A stretch of DNA of 64,000 nt from positions 124,001 through 188,000 of IMG/VR virus record IMGVR_UViG_3300024308_000018; one strand, given 5' to 3'. How positions within the stretch are numbered: position 1 is the stretch's first letter; each line of letters begins with the position of its first letter. Origin of the DNA: a virus. The notes below the pieces were generated by a model. It did no database searches and was not told the origin of the DNA. It saw only the letters and a list, made by a program, of their open reading frames with translations. Below, piece by piece: positions 25,517 through 34,700 of this stretch. The position numbers were made by a program, and so were the translations under genes.

Positions 25517-25541
25517 AAGGGGGCCTTCGGGCCCTCTTTTC
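25517..25541 (+). terminator. Rho-independent terminator
   Basis: A GC stem closed by a TTCG loop (25526-25529), with GGGCC facing GGCCC and a T-rich tail TCTTTTCG. Confidence 0.88.
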
Positions 25542-25604
25542 GTTTCCAGACACGTCACTTGCTGTCTGAACCTGCTCGCGTCTAACTCCGCCGTGTACTG
25601 CGCA

Positions 25605-25718
25605 ATGTACGTAATCAACAACATTGCACGCGAAGAGCGGGAGACGCTGTACGCACAGTTGCCGCCTGAATCTGTAAATAGTCTACGTCGGGCAGTAAAG
25701 CAAATCGAGGGCGTATGA
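25605..25718 (+). CDS. Possible small protein, 37 aa
   Basis: After the terminator a frame with ATG at 25605 (or GTG at 25593) runs to a TGA that overlaps the next ATG (ATGA at 25715). It would encode a helical polar peptide (INNIAREERETLYAQL). No good ribosome site precedes it. The overlap with a real downstream gene is the main support. The rest of the 25504-25714 gap holds the terminator and the motif at 25672. Confidence 0.35.
   Translation: MYVINNIAREERETLYAQLPPESVNSLRRAVKQIEGV
25672..25688 (+). promoter_or_regulatory. CTGTAAAY motif copy, right half degenerate
   Basis: CTGTAAATAGTCTACGT, preceded by GAAT, shares CTGTAAATAGT with the copy at 4973. It lies 43 bases before the ATG at 25715 and downstream of a terminator, where a new promoter would be expected. 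Confidence 0.42.
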
Positions 25719-26155
25719 AATTCTTGACCTGTAAGTTGTCGAAGCACCGTGGTGTTTACGACATGGTGTTCTGCGACGCGGGTTCGGAGAAAGATTGCTT
25801 GCGGTTGCTTGCACCCGACGGCGTGATTGTGATCTTCGATCACGTACCGGATGGGGCGTGGGTCTATAAGTCGAATCTCTATCTCCGGCTCTATAAGCTC
25901 ATGAACCCAATGTTCGATGTTCCGACCTCAGTGGTGTCAATGCTTAGCCCAAAGATGCTGCCGAAGTTTGATCATCCATTAGTCTACGATGGACAGTCGT
26001 GCCTCTACCAGTTGCACTGGATGCACGAATTCGAATGCCTGCGCACTCTCGTAGTCGGGTCGCGGGTGAATATGATGGCCGACGCGTTGCGCGCACAGGA
26101 AGGCGCAGCATGGTACGGCGATTATTCTGTCCACTTCATACGGGATGCTTCATGA
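25715..26155 (+). CDS. Hypothetical protein, 146 aa
   Basis: No family recognised with confidence. The segment LLAPDGVIVIFDHVPDGAW (about residues 30-48) is a beta strand followed by Asp-His, and the rest is mixed alpha/beta with several Met and aromatic residues. It overlaps the exonuclease gene by 4 bases (ATGA), so a role connected with nucleic-acid metabolism is possible. Confidence 0.7.
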   Translation: MKFLTCKLSKHRGVYDMVFCDAGSEKDCLRLLAPDGVIVIFDHVPDGAWVYKSNLYLRLYKLMNPMFDVPTSVVSMLSPKMLPKFDHPLVYDGQSCLYQLHWMHEFECLRTLVVGSRVNMMADALRAQEGAAWYGDYSVHFIRDAS

Positions 26156-27120
26156 AAAATGTAGTCTACCACATCCACGCCATTGACCTGAGCAACTGGC
26201 TGCACCGCGCTTACCACGTAGTGCGTCCGGAAGACATGATGGTCAACGGTAAACCAACTGGGGCCGTGAAGGTTTTCATCAACATGGTGGAATCCCTGCT
26301 CGGCAAAATCCGCGATACGAAAAAGAAGGGAGAGAAGCACCACCTCGTATTCGCCGTCGACTGCTCACGCGTTAAGAGCTGGCGCTACCTGATGGTCAAG
26401 CCGTGGGCTGAAGAGCGTGCCCGTGACCTCGGGGTGCCGCCGACGGAGCTTTACTACAAGGGCAAGCGCACCACGGATCAGGAGAAGCGTGATGCTCTCC
26501 GCTTCCAAACCAAACTGCTGTTGGAGATGCTTGAGACGTCCGGCTTTCCGTGCATCGGTGATAGCGACGCGGAAGCTGACGACATACTCGGCACCATTGC
26601 CCGCAACTTCAGCAAGAGACCTAACGTTGTCGTGCACCTCCACACACGCGACAAGGATGCGGCCCAGCTGCTGATATTCCCCAACACCGAAATCGTACAC
26701 CCTGCAATCGGTCAGTCCCCTGAGCGCATACTCCGCAGCTCGCAAGATTGCATTGACGTGTACGGTGTTCCGCCCGAGCGTATCGTTGATTACCTCGCCA
26801 TGTGTGGCGATGCTGTCGACAACGTTCCCGGCATTCCCGGCGTTGGTGATAAGACCGCAATCAAACTGCTTTCCAAGTACGGCTCGTTCTCGCAGGTTGT
26901 CGAGAATCCGGAAGCTGTGAAATCGGTGAAGGCATTGCGTGAAGGCAACCTGCCAATGAGCCCAGACATGCTGGTCGATCTGATCAAGCTGGACTGTCGC
27001 ATCAAGTCGGTGCCGAAGAAAGCAAGCGCGTTCGCACGTGCGAAACTCACGGAAGAGCGGATCGCAGCAATGACTAAGCTGCGCCGTAAATACAAATTCA
27101 ACTCACTGTTCGGGGCATAA
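26152..27120 (+). CDS. 5'-3' exonuclease / flap endonuclease, 322 aa
   Basis: This belongs to the PIN/FEN family (Pol I N-terminal domain, T5 and T4 RNase H type) that removes primers and degrades 5' ends. Visible motifs are AIDLSNWLHRAYH (first metal Asp), YKGKRTT (arch), DSDAEADDILGTIA (acidic cluster), HTRDKDAAQLL and GDAVDNVPGIPGVGDKTAIKLL, the helix-two-turn-helix region with Asp ligands. The ATG at 26152 overlaps the previous stop, and is preferred to a start at 25999 in the other gene's territory. Length is usual for the family. Confidence 0.92.
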   Translation: MKNVVYHIHAIDLSNWLHRAYHVVRPEDMMVNGKPTGAVKVFINMVESLLGKIRDTKKKGEKHHLVFAVDCSRVKSWRYLMVKPWAEERARDLGVPPTELYYKGKRTTDQEKRDALRFQTKLLLEMLETSGFPCIGDSDAEADDILGTIARNFSKRPNVVVHLHTRDKDAAQLLIFPNTEIVHPAIGQSPERILRSSQDCIDVYGVPPERIVDYLAMCGDAVDNVPGIPGVGDKTAIKLLSKYGSFSQVVENPEAVKSVKALREGNLPMSPDMLVDLIKLDCRIKSVPKKASAFARAKLTEERIAAMTKLRRKYKFNSLFGA

Positions 27121-27124
27121 TATC

Positions 27125-27988
27125 ATGGTAGACATGAACAAACTTCAAGAGCTGGTAACCAACGGCGTGGGCAGCAAGGTCGCAGTCAAGGCACCCAAGT
27201 TGCCGCGCGAAGTCACTGCCGCTACCTCTGCCGTCAAGCGCGGTATGGGCGAAATCCAGAAGGTGGCTGACAACGTGTTCATCTGCGTTGGTGGGATTGC
27301 GGGCACCGCAGTTCGCGCTGGCCTGATCGACGTTGCTGGTGTCGAGTGCATGCCACGCGTTAAGTGGGGCACTACTCCGAGTTCCAAGTTCATCGGACAG
27401 GACTTCCCCAGCGCCAAGGACAGCTACCTGAAGCTGACGGCACTGATGAAGAAGCACGCCGAAGACCAGAAGCAAGACTACGTGTCGATGGTGACTGGTA
27501 TGTCGTTGCTCGCTCCCTTGAAGGTTGGGGCTGACCGGACTGATGCGCCGATGGTCGCCTACATGTTTGCCGACTATGGCCCGCACGGGGATAGCCGTGA
27601 CTTCAGTACCTCGAAGGGTAATCCGGTTCCGCGTCCGCGCTTCCACCGCAACGTGTTCGACTCATGCTTCCGTGCCCTCGCCAATCAGGTGAAGACCCAG
27701 CCGAAGTACCAGCAGCTGGGCCGCCCTGCTCGCGTCGGGATCCCGCGCCTCTATGGTGCAATCGGTGGTGTGCAGTTCATGCAGCTGGTTGAACTCGTTA
27801 CCTCTGCCGCCGAAGCGTATCCTGAGATCGAGTTCTACCTGTTCGCCTCCAAGAAGCCGGACGACGCGCTGATCTGCCCGACTGACATTCACCGCCAGCC
27901 GAAGAAGCGCCGCACTGGTGGCAAGCCCAACAACCGCCGTGCGCGCCCTGTTGCCCGTGGTGCGGTCGGGGTGTCCGATGGTAAATAA
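27125..27988 (+). CDS. Possible macro-domain (ADP-ribose-binding) protein, 287 aa
   Basis: The C-terminal half resembles phage macro domains: MVAYMFADYGPHGDSRDFS recalls the IANMFGQ-type segment, followed by a basic/helical stretch and VGIPRLYGAIGGVQFMQLV (about 200-220), which matches the IPRIGxGLGG phosphate-binding loop, then EIEFYLFA. Macro domains bind or hydrolyse ADP-ribose derivatives. N-terminal residues 40-100 could hold the divergent first half (NVFICVGGIAGTAVRAG). The last 35 residues are basic (PKKRRTGGKPNNRRAR). The family call is by eye and uncertain. The ATG lies 4 bases after the exonuclease stop. Confidence 0.4.
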   Translation: MVDMNKLQELVTNGVGSKVAVKAPKLPREVTAATSAVKRGMGEIQKVADNVFICVGGIAGTAVRAGLIDVAGVECMPRVKWGTTPSSKFIGQDFPSAKDSYLKLTALMKKHAEDQKQDYVSMVTGMSLLAPLKVGADRTDAPMVAYMFADYGPHGDSRDFSTSKGNPVPRPRFHRNVFDSCFRALANQVKTQPKYQQLGRPARVGIPRLYGAIGGVQFMQLVELVTSAAEAYPEIEFYLFASKKPDDALICPTDIHRQPKKRRTGGKPNNRRARPVARGAVGVSDGK

Positions 27989-28568
27989 CCCGTTCGTCGG
28001 GGGCCGCTGCTCATTGCAGTCCGTCCTCGATTTCTGCTCCGCTCACCAAGTCGGTGAAATCAAACGACTCTGTGCAGAGGTAGCCGCCGCATCGTCAACC
28101 CGAACCCTGACACGCAACGTCAGACTGGCTATCGCAATCCTGAGCAGGATGAAGGCCGCTAATTTACCAGTGCCCTCCACTTACTGCCTCACGCGCCGCC
28201 CCAAGGATGGCTACGTGCTACACGCGTTCACTTTCTACACGAAGGGAAGCACGTCGTACACGGCACTGGCTGATAAGACAGGCATCATCATTGTGCGCGA
28301 CTTCCACAGTACACACCCGATGGTAATGCGCTGCCTACACAACCAGAAGCAGCACATGCTGGTGAGCGATCAAATTCCCGACGCCGACGAGCTGAAGGAA
28401 CTTGACGAGAGCATTGTGCCTTGGTTCAACCAGTTCATGTTCGCGTTGCGTACACATATCAGAAGCGAAGTGCCGAAGATTGTGTACTCCATCGCAGGAG
28501 ATGTAAGAGGGGATGGCTATGCGAAACGAAGTAGTGAAGAGATACACAGTCACTGCGGCCCAGTGTAA
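27978..28568 (+). CDS. Hypothetical protein, 196 aa
   Basis: No family recognised. The ATG at 27978 overlaps the previous gene by 11 bases. A GGGG run at 27968-27971 may be its ribosome site. The middle is beta-rich (GYVLHAFTFYTKGSTSYTALADK) and the end helical. No motif for catalysis is visible. Confidence 0.65.
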   Translation: MVNNPFVGGRCSLQSVLDFCSAHQVGEIKRLCAEVAAASSTRTLTRNVRLAIAILSRMKAANLPVPSTYCLTRRPKDGYVLHAFTFYTKGSTSYTALADKTGIIIVRDFHSTHPMVMRCLHNQKQHMLVSDQIPDADELKELDESIVPWFNQFMFALRTHIRSEVPKIVYSIAGDVRGDGYAKRSSEEIHSHCGPV

Positions 28569-28830
28569 TAACGTGCCCGTCGCGTTGGGTGAGTTTGAAT
28601 ACGAAGAAGGATCTACGTTGAGCATTCCGGTAGCTGCTATCGACTGGACTAAGACCAGTCAGGTGTTGCAGGTGGAAACAACCGACGGCCCCCTCACGTT
28701 CACTCTCACGTGTGCCCCAATACCTAAAGCCCTGCGCGATGTCGTCAGCACGGTGCGGGTAGCGGTGCTGAAGACCGATGCTGCGTGCCCGTCTCTGTTC
28801 AGGAGTTCAGGGAATGCTGAAGACCAATGA
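28519..28830 (+). CDS. Hypothetical protein, 103 aa
   Basis: No family recognised. The ATG at 28519 lies at good distance from GAGGGG (28506-28511), better than the ATG at 28513. The gene overlaps the previous one by 50 bases. The protein is beta-rich (TLSIPVAAIDWTKTSQVLQV), like a small beta-barrel. It overlaps the next gene by 17 bases. Confidence 0.6.
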   Translation: MRNEVVKRYTVTAAQCNNVPVALGEFEYEEGSTLSIPVAAIDWTKTSQVLQVETTDGPLTFTLTCAPIPKALRDVVSTVRVAVLKTDAACPSLFRSSGNAEDQ

Positions 28831-29488
28831 AGTAGAAACCAAGCTAAAGAAATGGTGCCAGTACGTTCATCAAACAATCCGGCCTATGCCTGAGAACTTG
28901 ATTGACCGTTGCCTGTCGCTGACTTACTCGCACATCACGAGCTCGCCCGATAGACCGCTCAACGTGTTCGACGGCTTCAGCCTTAACGAAGTCGGGGAGA
29001 CAATGTTTGGTCGCGCCATGACGCTGCGTGCACGCTTCGGACTTGCTAACTACAATGCAGTGGAAATCGGGATGCTACTCGACGTTCACTTCCTTATCGT
29101 GCTTGCTTTTGTCGAGCGCTACGGGATGGACTGGGGCATCAAGATGGACGTCAAGCTGCTGAAGAGAATGCGGGATAAACACACTCTCTTCCATTACGTG
29201 CACGACGAAATGTGGCATACTCCGGAGACCTTTCACCACGTGTATGCTACTCCGGTGAAGCAAGTTGTGAAGTGCCTGCAAGACGGGAAAGTTCCCGACT
29301 GCCACCGGACGTCAGACGTTGCACGGATGAAGTATTTCAAGCAGCAGGCTGAAGAGCTTGGTGTTGTTCGTGACGGCTTCGGCCCCGCAAGCAATTATCT
29401 ACGCATGCCCCTGTATCGAGAACTGCACATCACGCGCACCGATCCTCGCAAGCGACCCACTCCGGTTGCACGCAAGGAGACCGCGTGA
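28814..29488 (+). CDS. Hypothetical protein, 224 aa
   Basis: No family recognised. The ATG at 28814 has AGGAG at 28801-28805 and is preferred to the in-frame ATG at 28778. The protein is mainly alpha-helical, with many Leu, Met and His, and a Pro/Arg-rich tail. It ends the operon before a strong terminator and the baseplate genes. Confidence 0.7.
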   Translation: MLKTNEVETKLKKWCQYVHQTIRPMPENLIDRCLSLTYSHITSSPDRPLNVFDGFSLNEVGETMFGRAMTLRARFGLANYNAVEIGMLLDVHFLIVLAFVERYGMDWGIKMDVKLLKRMRDKHTLFHYVHDEMWHTPETFHHVYATPVKQVVKCLQDGKVPDCHRTSDVARMKYFKQQAEELGVVRDGFGPASNYLRMPLYRELHITRTDPRKRPTPVARKETA

Positions 29489-29497
29489 ACGCGATAA

Positions 29498-29545
29498 TTT
29501 GTGTCTAGGCACAAACCATAGGGGCCCCAGTGGCCCCTCTTTTCG
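29498..29545 (+). terminator. Terminator with a preceding small palindrome
   Basis: GGGGCC (29521-29526)/GGCCCC (29532-29537), followed by TCTTTTCG, forms the terminator. A separate palindrome TTTGTG (29498-29503)/CACAAA (29510-29515) precedes it. Confidence 0.85.
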
Positions 29546-29560
29546 TTTTGGAGCAAAATC

Positions 29561-29851
29561 ATGGGCAAACCAGTCATTCGCTTAGGCGTCGATAAGTCCA
29601 AGGGCCACGGCTGCTTCCCGCCGACGCAACCTGTCTCCGCATCATCCAACGTTAAGGCCAACGGCATTCGCGTTGTCAGAATGGGCGACAAGTATTCACC
29701 GCATCGTTGCAAGAAAGTCGTGCACGGTTCACGCATCGCGCAATCCCCGTCTACAGTCAAAGTGAATGGTCGGCCCGTACACAGATCAGGTGACCAGATC
29801 AGCTGTGGGGATTCAGCGGGCAAGGGATCCAAGAACGTGAGGGCAGGATAA
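29561..29851 (+). CDS. PAAR-repeat spike-tip protein, 96 aa
   Basis: PAAR proteins cap the membrane-piercing spike of contractile tails and type VI secretion systems (T4 gp5.4). The pattern GHGCFPPT (from about residue 14), repeated NG turns, GDKYSPH with Cys, and the C-terminal GRPVHRSGDQISCG match the family, including the His and Cys residues that hold a metal ion at the tip. Length of about 96 aa is usual. GGAG precedes the ATG. It overlaps the gp25-like gene and starts the baseplate operon after a terminator. Confidence 0.88.
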   Translation: MGKPVIRLGVDKSKGHGCFPPTQPVSASSNVKANGIRVVRMGDKYSPHRCKKVVHGSRIAQSPSTVKVNGRPVHRSGDQISCGDSAGKGSKNVRAG

Positions 29852-30288
29852 TGGCAGCTCTATCAGACGTCAGCTTGGACTACGGGCAGCAGGCAGCGGA
29901 CACCGTTACCGATGTTGACTCCGCAGTCCAGAAGCTGATTGTTGTTCTCAGTGTGCCGCGCGGTGCACGCAAGCGCTACGAAGACTTCGGCAGTACCACC
30001 TACACCCAATTGTTCGAGCCGTTCGATGACATCACCGCAGGCTGGATTGGCGTGGGCATCCAAGAAGCCATCGAGAATCCAGCCAACGAGATACGCGACC
30101 TGTTCACCGACTTGCGTATCTCAGTCACGCGCGGCCCGCAGACCTACTTCTGCGCGTTAGACTTCCGCGTCATTCTCCCGAGCGGCGAGAAGAGCGCGAT
30201 GATCAACTACAAATTCCAACTTCAACCGCAGGGCAATGCCCTCAGTCTTCCGCGTCGCGTGGCCGGATTAAGGAGCAACAATGGCTAA
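29851..30288 (+). CDS. gp25-like baseplate wedge protein, 145 aa
   Basis: The protein matches the gp25/lysozyme-like baseplate family (T4 gp25, VI TssE) by its order: an N-terminal stretch with VDSAVQKLIVVLSVPRG, then GARKRYEDFGSTTYTQLFEP, helix IGVGIQEAIENPANEIRDL, and a final beta pair (YFCALDFRVILPSGE). In T4 it binds sheath at the wedge and starts sheath assembly. The neighbours, PAAR before and the gp6/J-like gene after, are in the usual order. Overlaps are 1 and 8 bases. Confidence 0.85.
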   Translation: MAALSDVSLDYGQQAADTVTDVDSAVQKLIVVLSVPRGARKRYEDFGSTTYTQLFEPFDDITAGWIGVGIQEAIENPANEIRDLFTDLRISVTRGPQTYFCALDFRVILPSGEKSAMINYKFQLQPQGNALSLPRRVAGLRSNNG

Positions 30289-31735
30289 CCTAACGCAGCT
30301 GACAACCCACCGTCAGATCGTCGATTACATCTTGGCGAAGGCCAGCGAAAGCACCCAGTGGAGCGACAAGCAAGCGGCTTCCATGCTGGTGCTGTTAGCG
30401 GACGTGCTCGGTGACATCGGCGAAGCCAACTCCGCAGCAATCAACATTGCAGCGCGGGAAGCATTCATCCAGTTGTCGCGCCGCCAGTCCAGCACCTACG
30501 CTGGTGCTCGCTTCCTCGGCATTCCCATCAAGCGCAAGTCGCCCGCTGTTACCACGGCGCGTTTCACCAACGGTACGTCTGACGCAATCAGTTACGACCG
30601 TGGAACGCCGCTGACGGTCGGCGGGCGTAGTGCGTTCCTCACCCAAACTCTCAGCCTGCAAGCGGGCCAAACTGGCGACGCCACTGTTGAGATCGGTGAA
30701 GTCCGTGTCGAGAGCTTCACGCTGACCGAACGTTACGAGCTGCTGACCGTGCCGTTGTCCGCCACCAACTTCACCATCTCGTCTTACGAAGTGTGGACGG
30801 AAGACGCACAGGGTGCTGTCTATCCCTACACCGTGATCGACCGCGCATTGACTCGCGCTGAAGTCGGTGACCGCGTGGTGACTGACGTGACCAACGAAGA
30901 TGGATCGGTAACCCTGCTGTTCGGTGGCCGATACTTCGGCTACGCTCCGGACAAAGACCACAAGCTGTTCGTGCGCTACCACGTAAGCGGCGGCCTCAGT
31001 GACAACAATGACAGCGTTGGGCTGCTGACTGAAGTCGTGGAGAACACCAACGTCGCGGGCCGCACTCTTGAGCCTCTGCTCGGTGCCGACGATGAATTGC
31101 CGTTCGAGTTCTACAAGCAGTTCGGCCCCATCCTGCATCTTAGCGAAGGTCGCCTGTCTCGCCCGGACGAATGGCGCGCTGCAATCTTGGCATTCCCCGG
31201 TGTGGCGGACTGCGCAATTCTGAGCCAGCGTGACGTTGCACCCAGCGACCCGACTTGGCAGCTGATGCTGCGGGTCTGCGTGCTGGCGGAATCAGGCTCA
31301 ACGTTCGGTGGCGTGAACCCCAACCCGACCTCCGCTGCGTGGGAGCGACTGCTGGCAATGCTCGCCAAGTACAAGCCGTTCCACACTGTGCAGACGTGGA
31401 ACCCAACGCGCATTCTGGTGCCAGTAGTCGTCGAGGTCGCGGTGCACGAATGGTACACTGGTGACCTGCGCGACGTTGAACTCCGCTCTATGCGCAAGAT
31501 CAACGAGCTGTTCAAACCGCGTGCCGGAATCTTGGGCCGCATGCTGGCAATCGACGACCTGAGCGACTGCTGCCGTATCGAGGGCAAGCAGCGTCTGGAT
31601 TACGTGGATTACGTGCGCGTGTTGTCCCCCGAAGAAGACCTGACACCGGGATCGAAACTCGAATACATCGGACTGCGTAGCGTGCGCGTGACCGTAGTCT
31701 ACAGCAAACGAGGTGACTCTAATGCTTTCATCTGA
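30281..31735 (+). CDS. gp6/J-like baseplate wedge protein, 484 aa
   Basis: This is the baseplate wedge component related to P2 gpJ and T4 gp6, which forms the ring around the hub. The N-terminal part carries the family pattern LADVLGDIGEANSAAINIAAREAFI with FLGIPIKRKSPA (about residues 40-90), followed by a beta-rich domain (about 90-250) and a C-terminal alpha/beta domain (about 280-440). AAGGAG precedes the ATG. It overlaps the next gene by 14 bases. Confidence 0.85.
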   Translation: MANLTQLTTHRQIVDYILAKASESTQWSDKQAASMLVLLADVLGDIGEANSAAINIAAREAFIQLSRRQSSTYAGARFLGIPIKRKSPAVTTARFTNGTSDAISYDRGTPLTVGGRSAFLTQTLSLQAGQTGDATVEIGEVRVESFTLTERYELLTVPLSATNFTISSYEVWTEDAQGAVYPYTVIDRALTRAEVGDRVVTDVTNEDGSVTLLFGGRYFGYAPDKDHKLFVRYHVSGGLSDNNDSVGLLTEVVENTNVAGRTLEPLLGADDELPFEFYKQFGPILHLSEGRLSRPDEWRAAILAFPGVADCAILSQRDVAPSDPTWQLMLRVCVLAESGSTFGGVNPNPTSAAWERLLAMLAKYKPFHTVQTWNPTRILVPVVVEVAVHEWYTGDLRDVELRSMRKINELFKPRAGILGRMLAIDDLSDCCRIEGKQRLDYVDYVRVLSPEEDLTPGSKLEYIGLRSVRVTVVYSKRGDSNAFI

Positions 31736-34700
31736 TCTGCCGTCGTTGGATGTCCTTGAGGAAAACCCGGCGTGGGTGGAACTCATTGACATACTGCGAT
31801 CCACTAACGACACGTTGATCCTTCCGCAGATTGAAGCCCTGATGGCGGTGCGCAAAGTTGCCGACTCCGACGAGTACGCGGTGGCCGAAGCCAGCCTCCG
31901 GATGATTGGCATCAACATCAGCAGCGGGATCATGCGTAAGCAGGCCCTGCGTCTCGCTGCCGCGTTCGATACAGTCAACCAATATCGCCAAGTCATGGAC
32001 ACCGCGAACTGGGATAAGTTCGCAGCGTTCTTGATCGATGATCTGTTCAACGTCACTCGTCTCTGGACTTCAGACTACCGCAGCTTCTACGCTGCGCCGC
32101 AAGGCCGGACGATTGGCGAAGGCGGCAAGTGGTATCCGACCACCCACATGGAGCTGGAAGTCGGGGCCTCTGCTGAGAATGCCGGATTCGAACTCACCAT
32201 TAGCCACAGCATGGTTCCAGAGATCATCGAGCTATTGGTTTCCGGCAACTGGATGAACGAAGACGACGCGCGCGAGTGGGCCACCAACCACGTCGGCCTG
32301 CAACTGAACAACGAGACGCTGCACAAGTCCTACGTGCGGGCCTACCTGTTCGGCAAGCGCATCACCGAATTCTTCTACCAGTGGGCACCCATCGAAGACG
32401 TGCTCGAATCCATCATCATTACCACACAAGCCAGCGCCAAGCTCATGTTCGGTGCCCGCTTGATTCACGAACCGTTCCGCTACAACAGCGCAGGCGGCAA
32501 GGCCATCGACTTGGGAGCCAGTGGCTTTGAGTACGGTGGCCCCGTGATTCGTGCTGGTGCCCGCTTCACCTTCAGCTACGTGACTCGCTACCAAGACGGC
32601 ACGACTTCCGTCCATCAGGCTTATTGCGTGTCACCAGAGATCGAGTCCGCCGACATCGGCTGGTGCATGTTCAAGGTGCCTGAGTTCAAGAAAGCGATCC
32701 GCGTCGAACTCCGCTACCGCGATCAGTCGAAGTTCGTGGAGCTGCAACTGGAGTCCAACATCAACGTTGTGGATCCCGTGACGCTTTCGATTCGTGCGCA
32801 GAACCCATCCTACGGCGGACGTCGTGTTCCCTTCACGGCTTATGCCCAATACGCGGGAACCTCAACCGTGGACATCACGGAGGAAAGCGGCTTCCTCAAA
32901 TGGGAAACCGACTTCGGTGTGTTCGAGGGCGCGACCTTGGTGCTGCCTAATGTGCTGGCCGACGGCGTTGCCAACGTTCGCTGCACTTACATCGGTGTAG
33001 ACCGTGAGCTGGTCGCCACATTCCAGCTGAAGGTACTGCGCAACGTGGCAGAGCGCTACGCGGTGGAACTCGAATTCATCACGCCGCTGAGTGTGCCGCA
33101 GGGCCAGAACTTCACGGTGCTGACTCGTGCCAAGTTCAACGACGACACGGTGGAAGAGGTGCAGGCCGTCTTGTATTCCAGCACCAACAAGCTGGACATA
33201 CAGGACAACACTGTCGTGACTTCCGTGCAGAGTACCGACTACATCGCAACCCTGATCGCCGAGTACCAGACGCCGGGCGGCCCACGCCTGACCAAGCGCA
33301 ACACGGTACGCGTCATTGCTCGCCGTTGGGGAGTCGTGGCTACTAGAATCCGGGTGCCTGATCGCATCGTAGAGCGCGCAACCTTCATTCCGGAAGCTCA
33401 ACTCTACATCGTGGATCTCGATGCGCCGCCCGCCGAGATAGAAGCGGGCAATCCCCTGTACGTTCGCGGCTGGCGTGCTGCCCACAACTGCCGTTGGTAC
33501 GGGGTAACAGGCGCTGACTACGGTGCACTGAATCCCCATCCGGTAACCGGAGAGTTCACGGCACCTGTTGTTGCCGCCGACACCAAGTGCGGCATTGGGT
33601 TCACCGCGCAGTACAACACGGCGACCGTCTCTGGCTTCAAGTCAGTGGTTGTCTACGACGAGCTGTTGCAGTTGCAGACGCTTGATGTGCTGATGAACAC
33701 GTTCATCGCCAGCCAGACCCAGAACTCGCTGCGCTCCATCGGGGAATGGAACTCTGGTGCCCAGACCGAACTCAACGCTCAGTACGAAGTAACGTTCATT
33801 CCTAGCGAGTCGAGCATTGCGCAAGTGAAGGCCGACATCATTGCGGAAATCGAACGTCGCTTGGCTGCCGGAGAGGACGCGTCGGATCTGAATCCCAACA
33901 ACCCAGATTACTCGCAGTACGTGGAACTCGGTTTCCGTGACAGCACAGTCGAAGGCTACGACTCGGTGAAGGACGTGAAGTTCTTGCGCCAGCTGCTGGT
34001 GTTCCGTGGTACGCTGCATGGCCGCGCCCTGCTCACCGCCAAGTACGAGCACAATGGCAAGGTGCTGGTGAACGAGACAACGATTTCGCTGTCGCCGCTC
34101 CGCAACCGCGTGGTTGCCCTGCACATGGAGGCCCCGCAGGTTGTCGGCGAGCGCAGCCGGACTTTCGTGCGTGCGAAAGTCCAGTACGACACCGGAGACC
34201 GTGCTTACATCGGCGCAATCTGGGAGGCCGACTGGTATGAGGATGACCAGTACACCGACCTCATTACGTTCAGCGCTAGGGATTGGCCGGGTCTGGAGCT
34301 GGTCACCGTGTTGGAGAACCGCGAGCCCAAAGACTTCGACGACTTCCTGACCATGCAGGCTTCCCGTCTCCCAGTGTTTGCCGACGTGCGCTCAATGGAA
34401 GACCTCAAGTTGCTTGTGGCGGCTGGTGCTATCATGCAGATCGACACGGTAACGGAGCTGAAGCTGGCGCGCCTGACCGCTCGTTACTTCAACGTGAAGA
34501 CCCACCTCGACATCACGGTAACCCCGGCGGTGCCGACGCCGATCAACACGATTACCAACTCCTACATCATCGGCCCCACCGAAGTGAACGCCGACCAGCT
34601 CTACGCGTCTTACGCTCTGGTGAACACCTACGCGATGACAGGCGACTTGGTGCTGTTGGATGGTTCGGAGATTGACGGGCAGCCGTATGAGTTTGAGATG

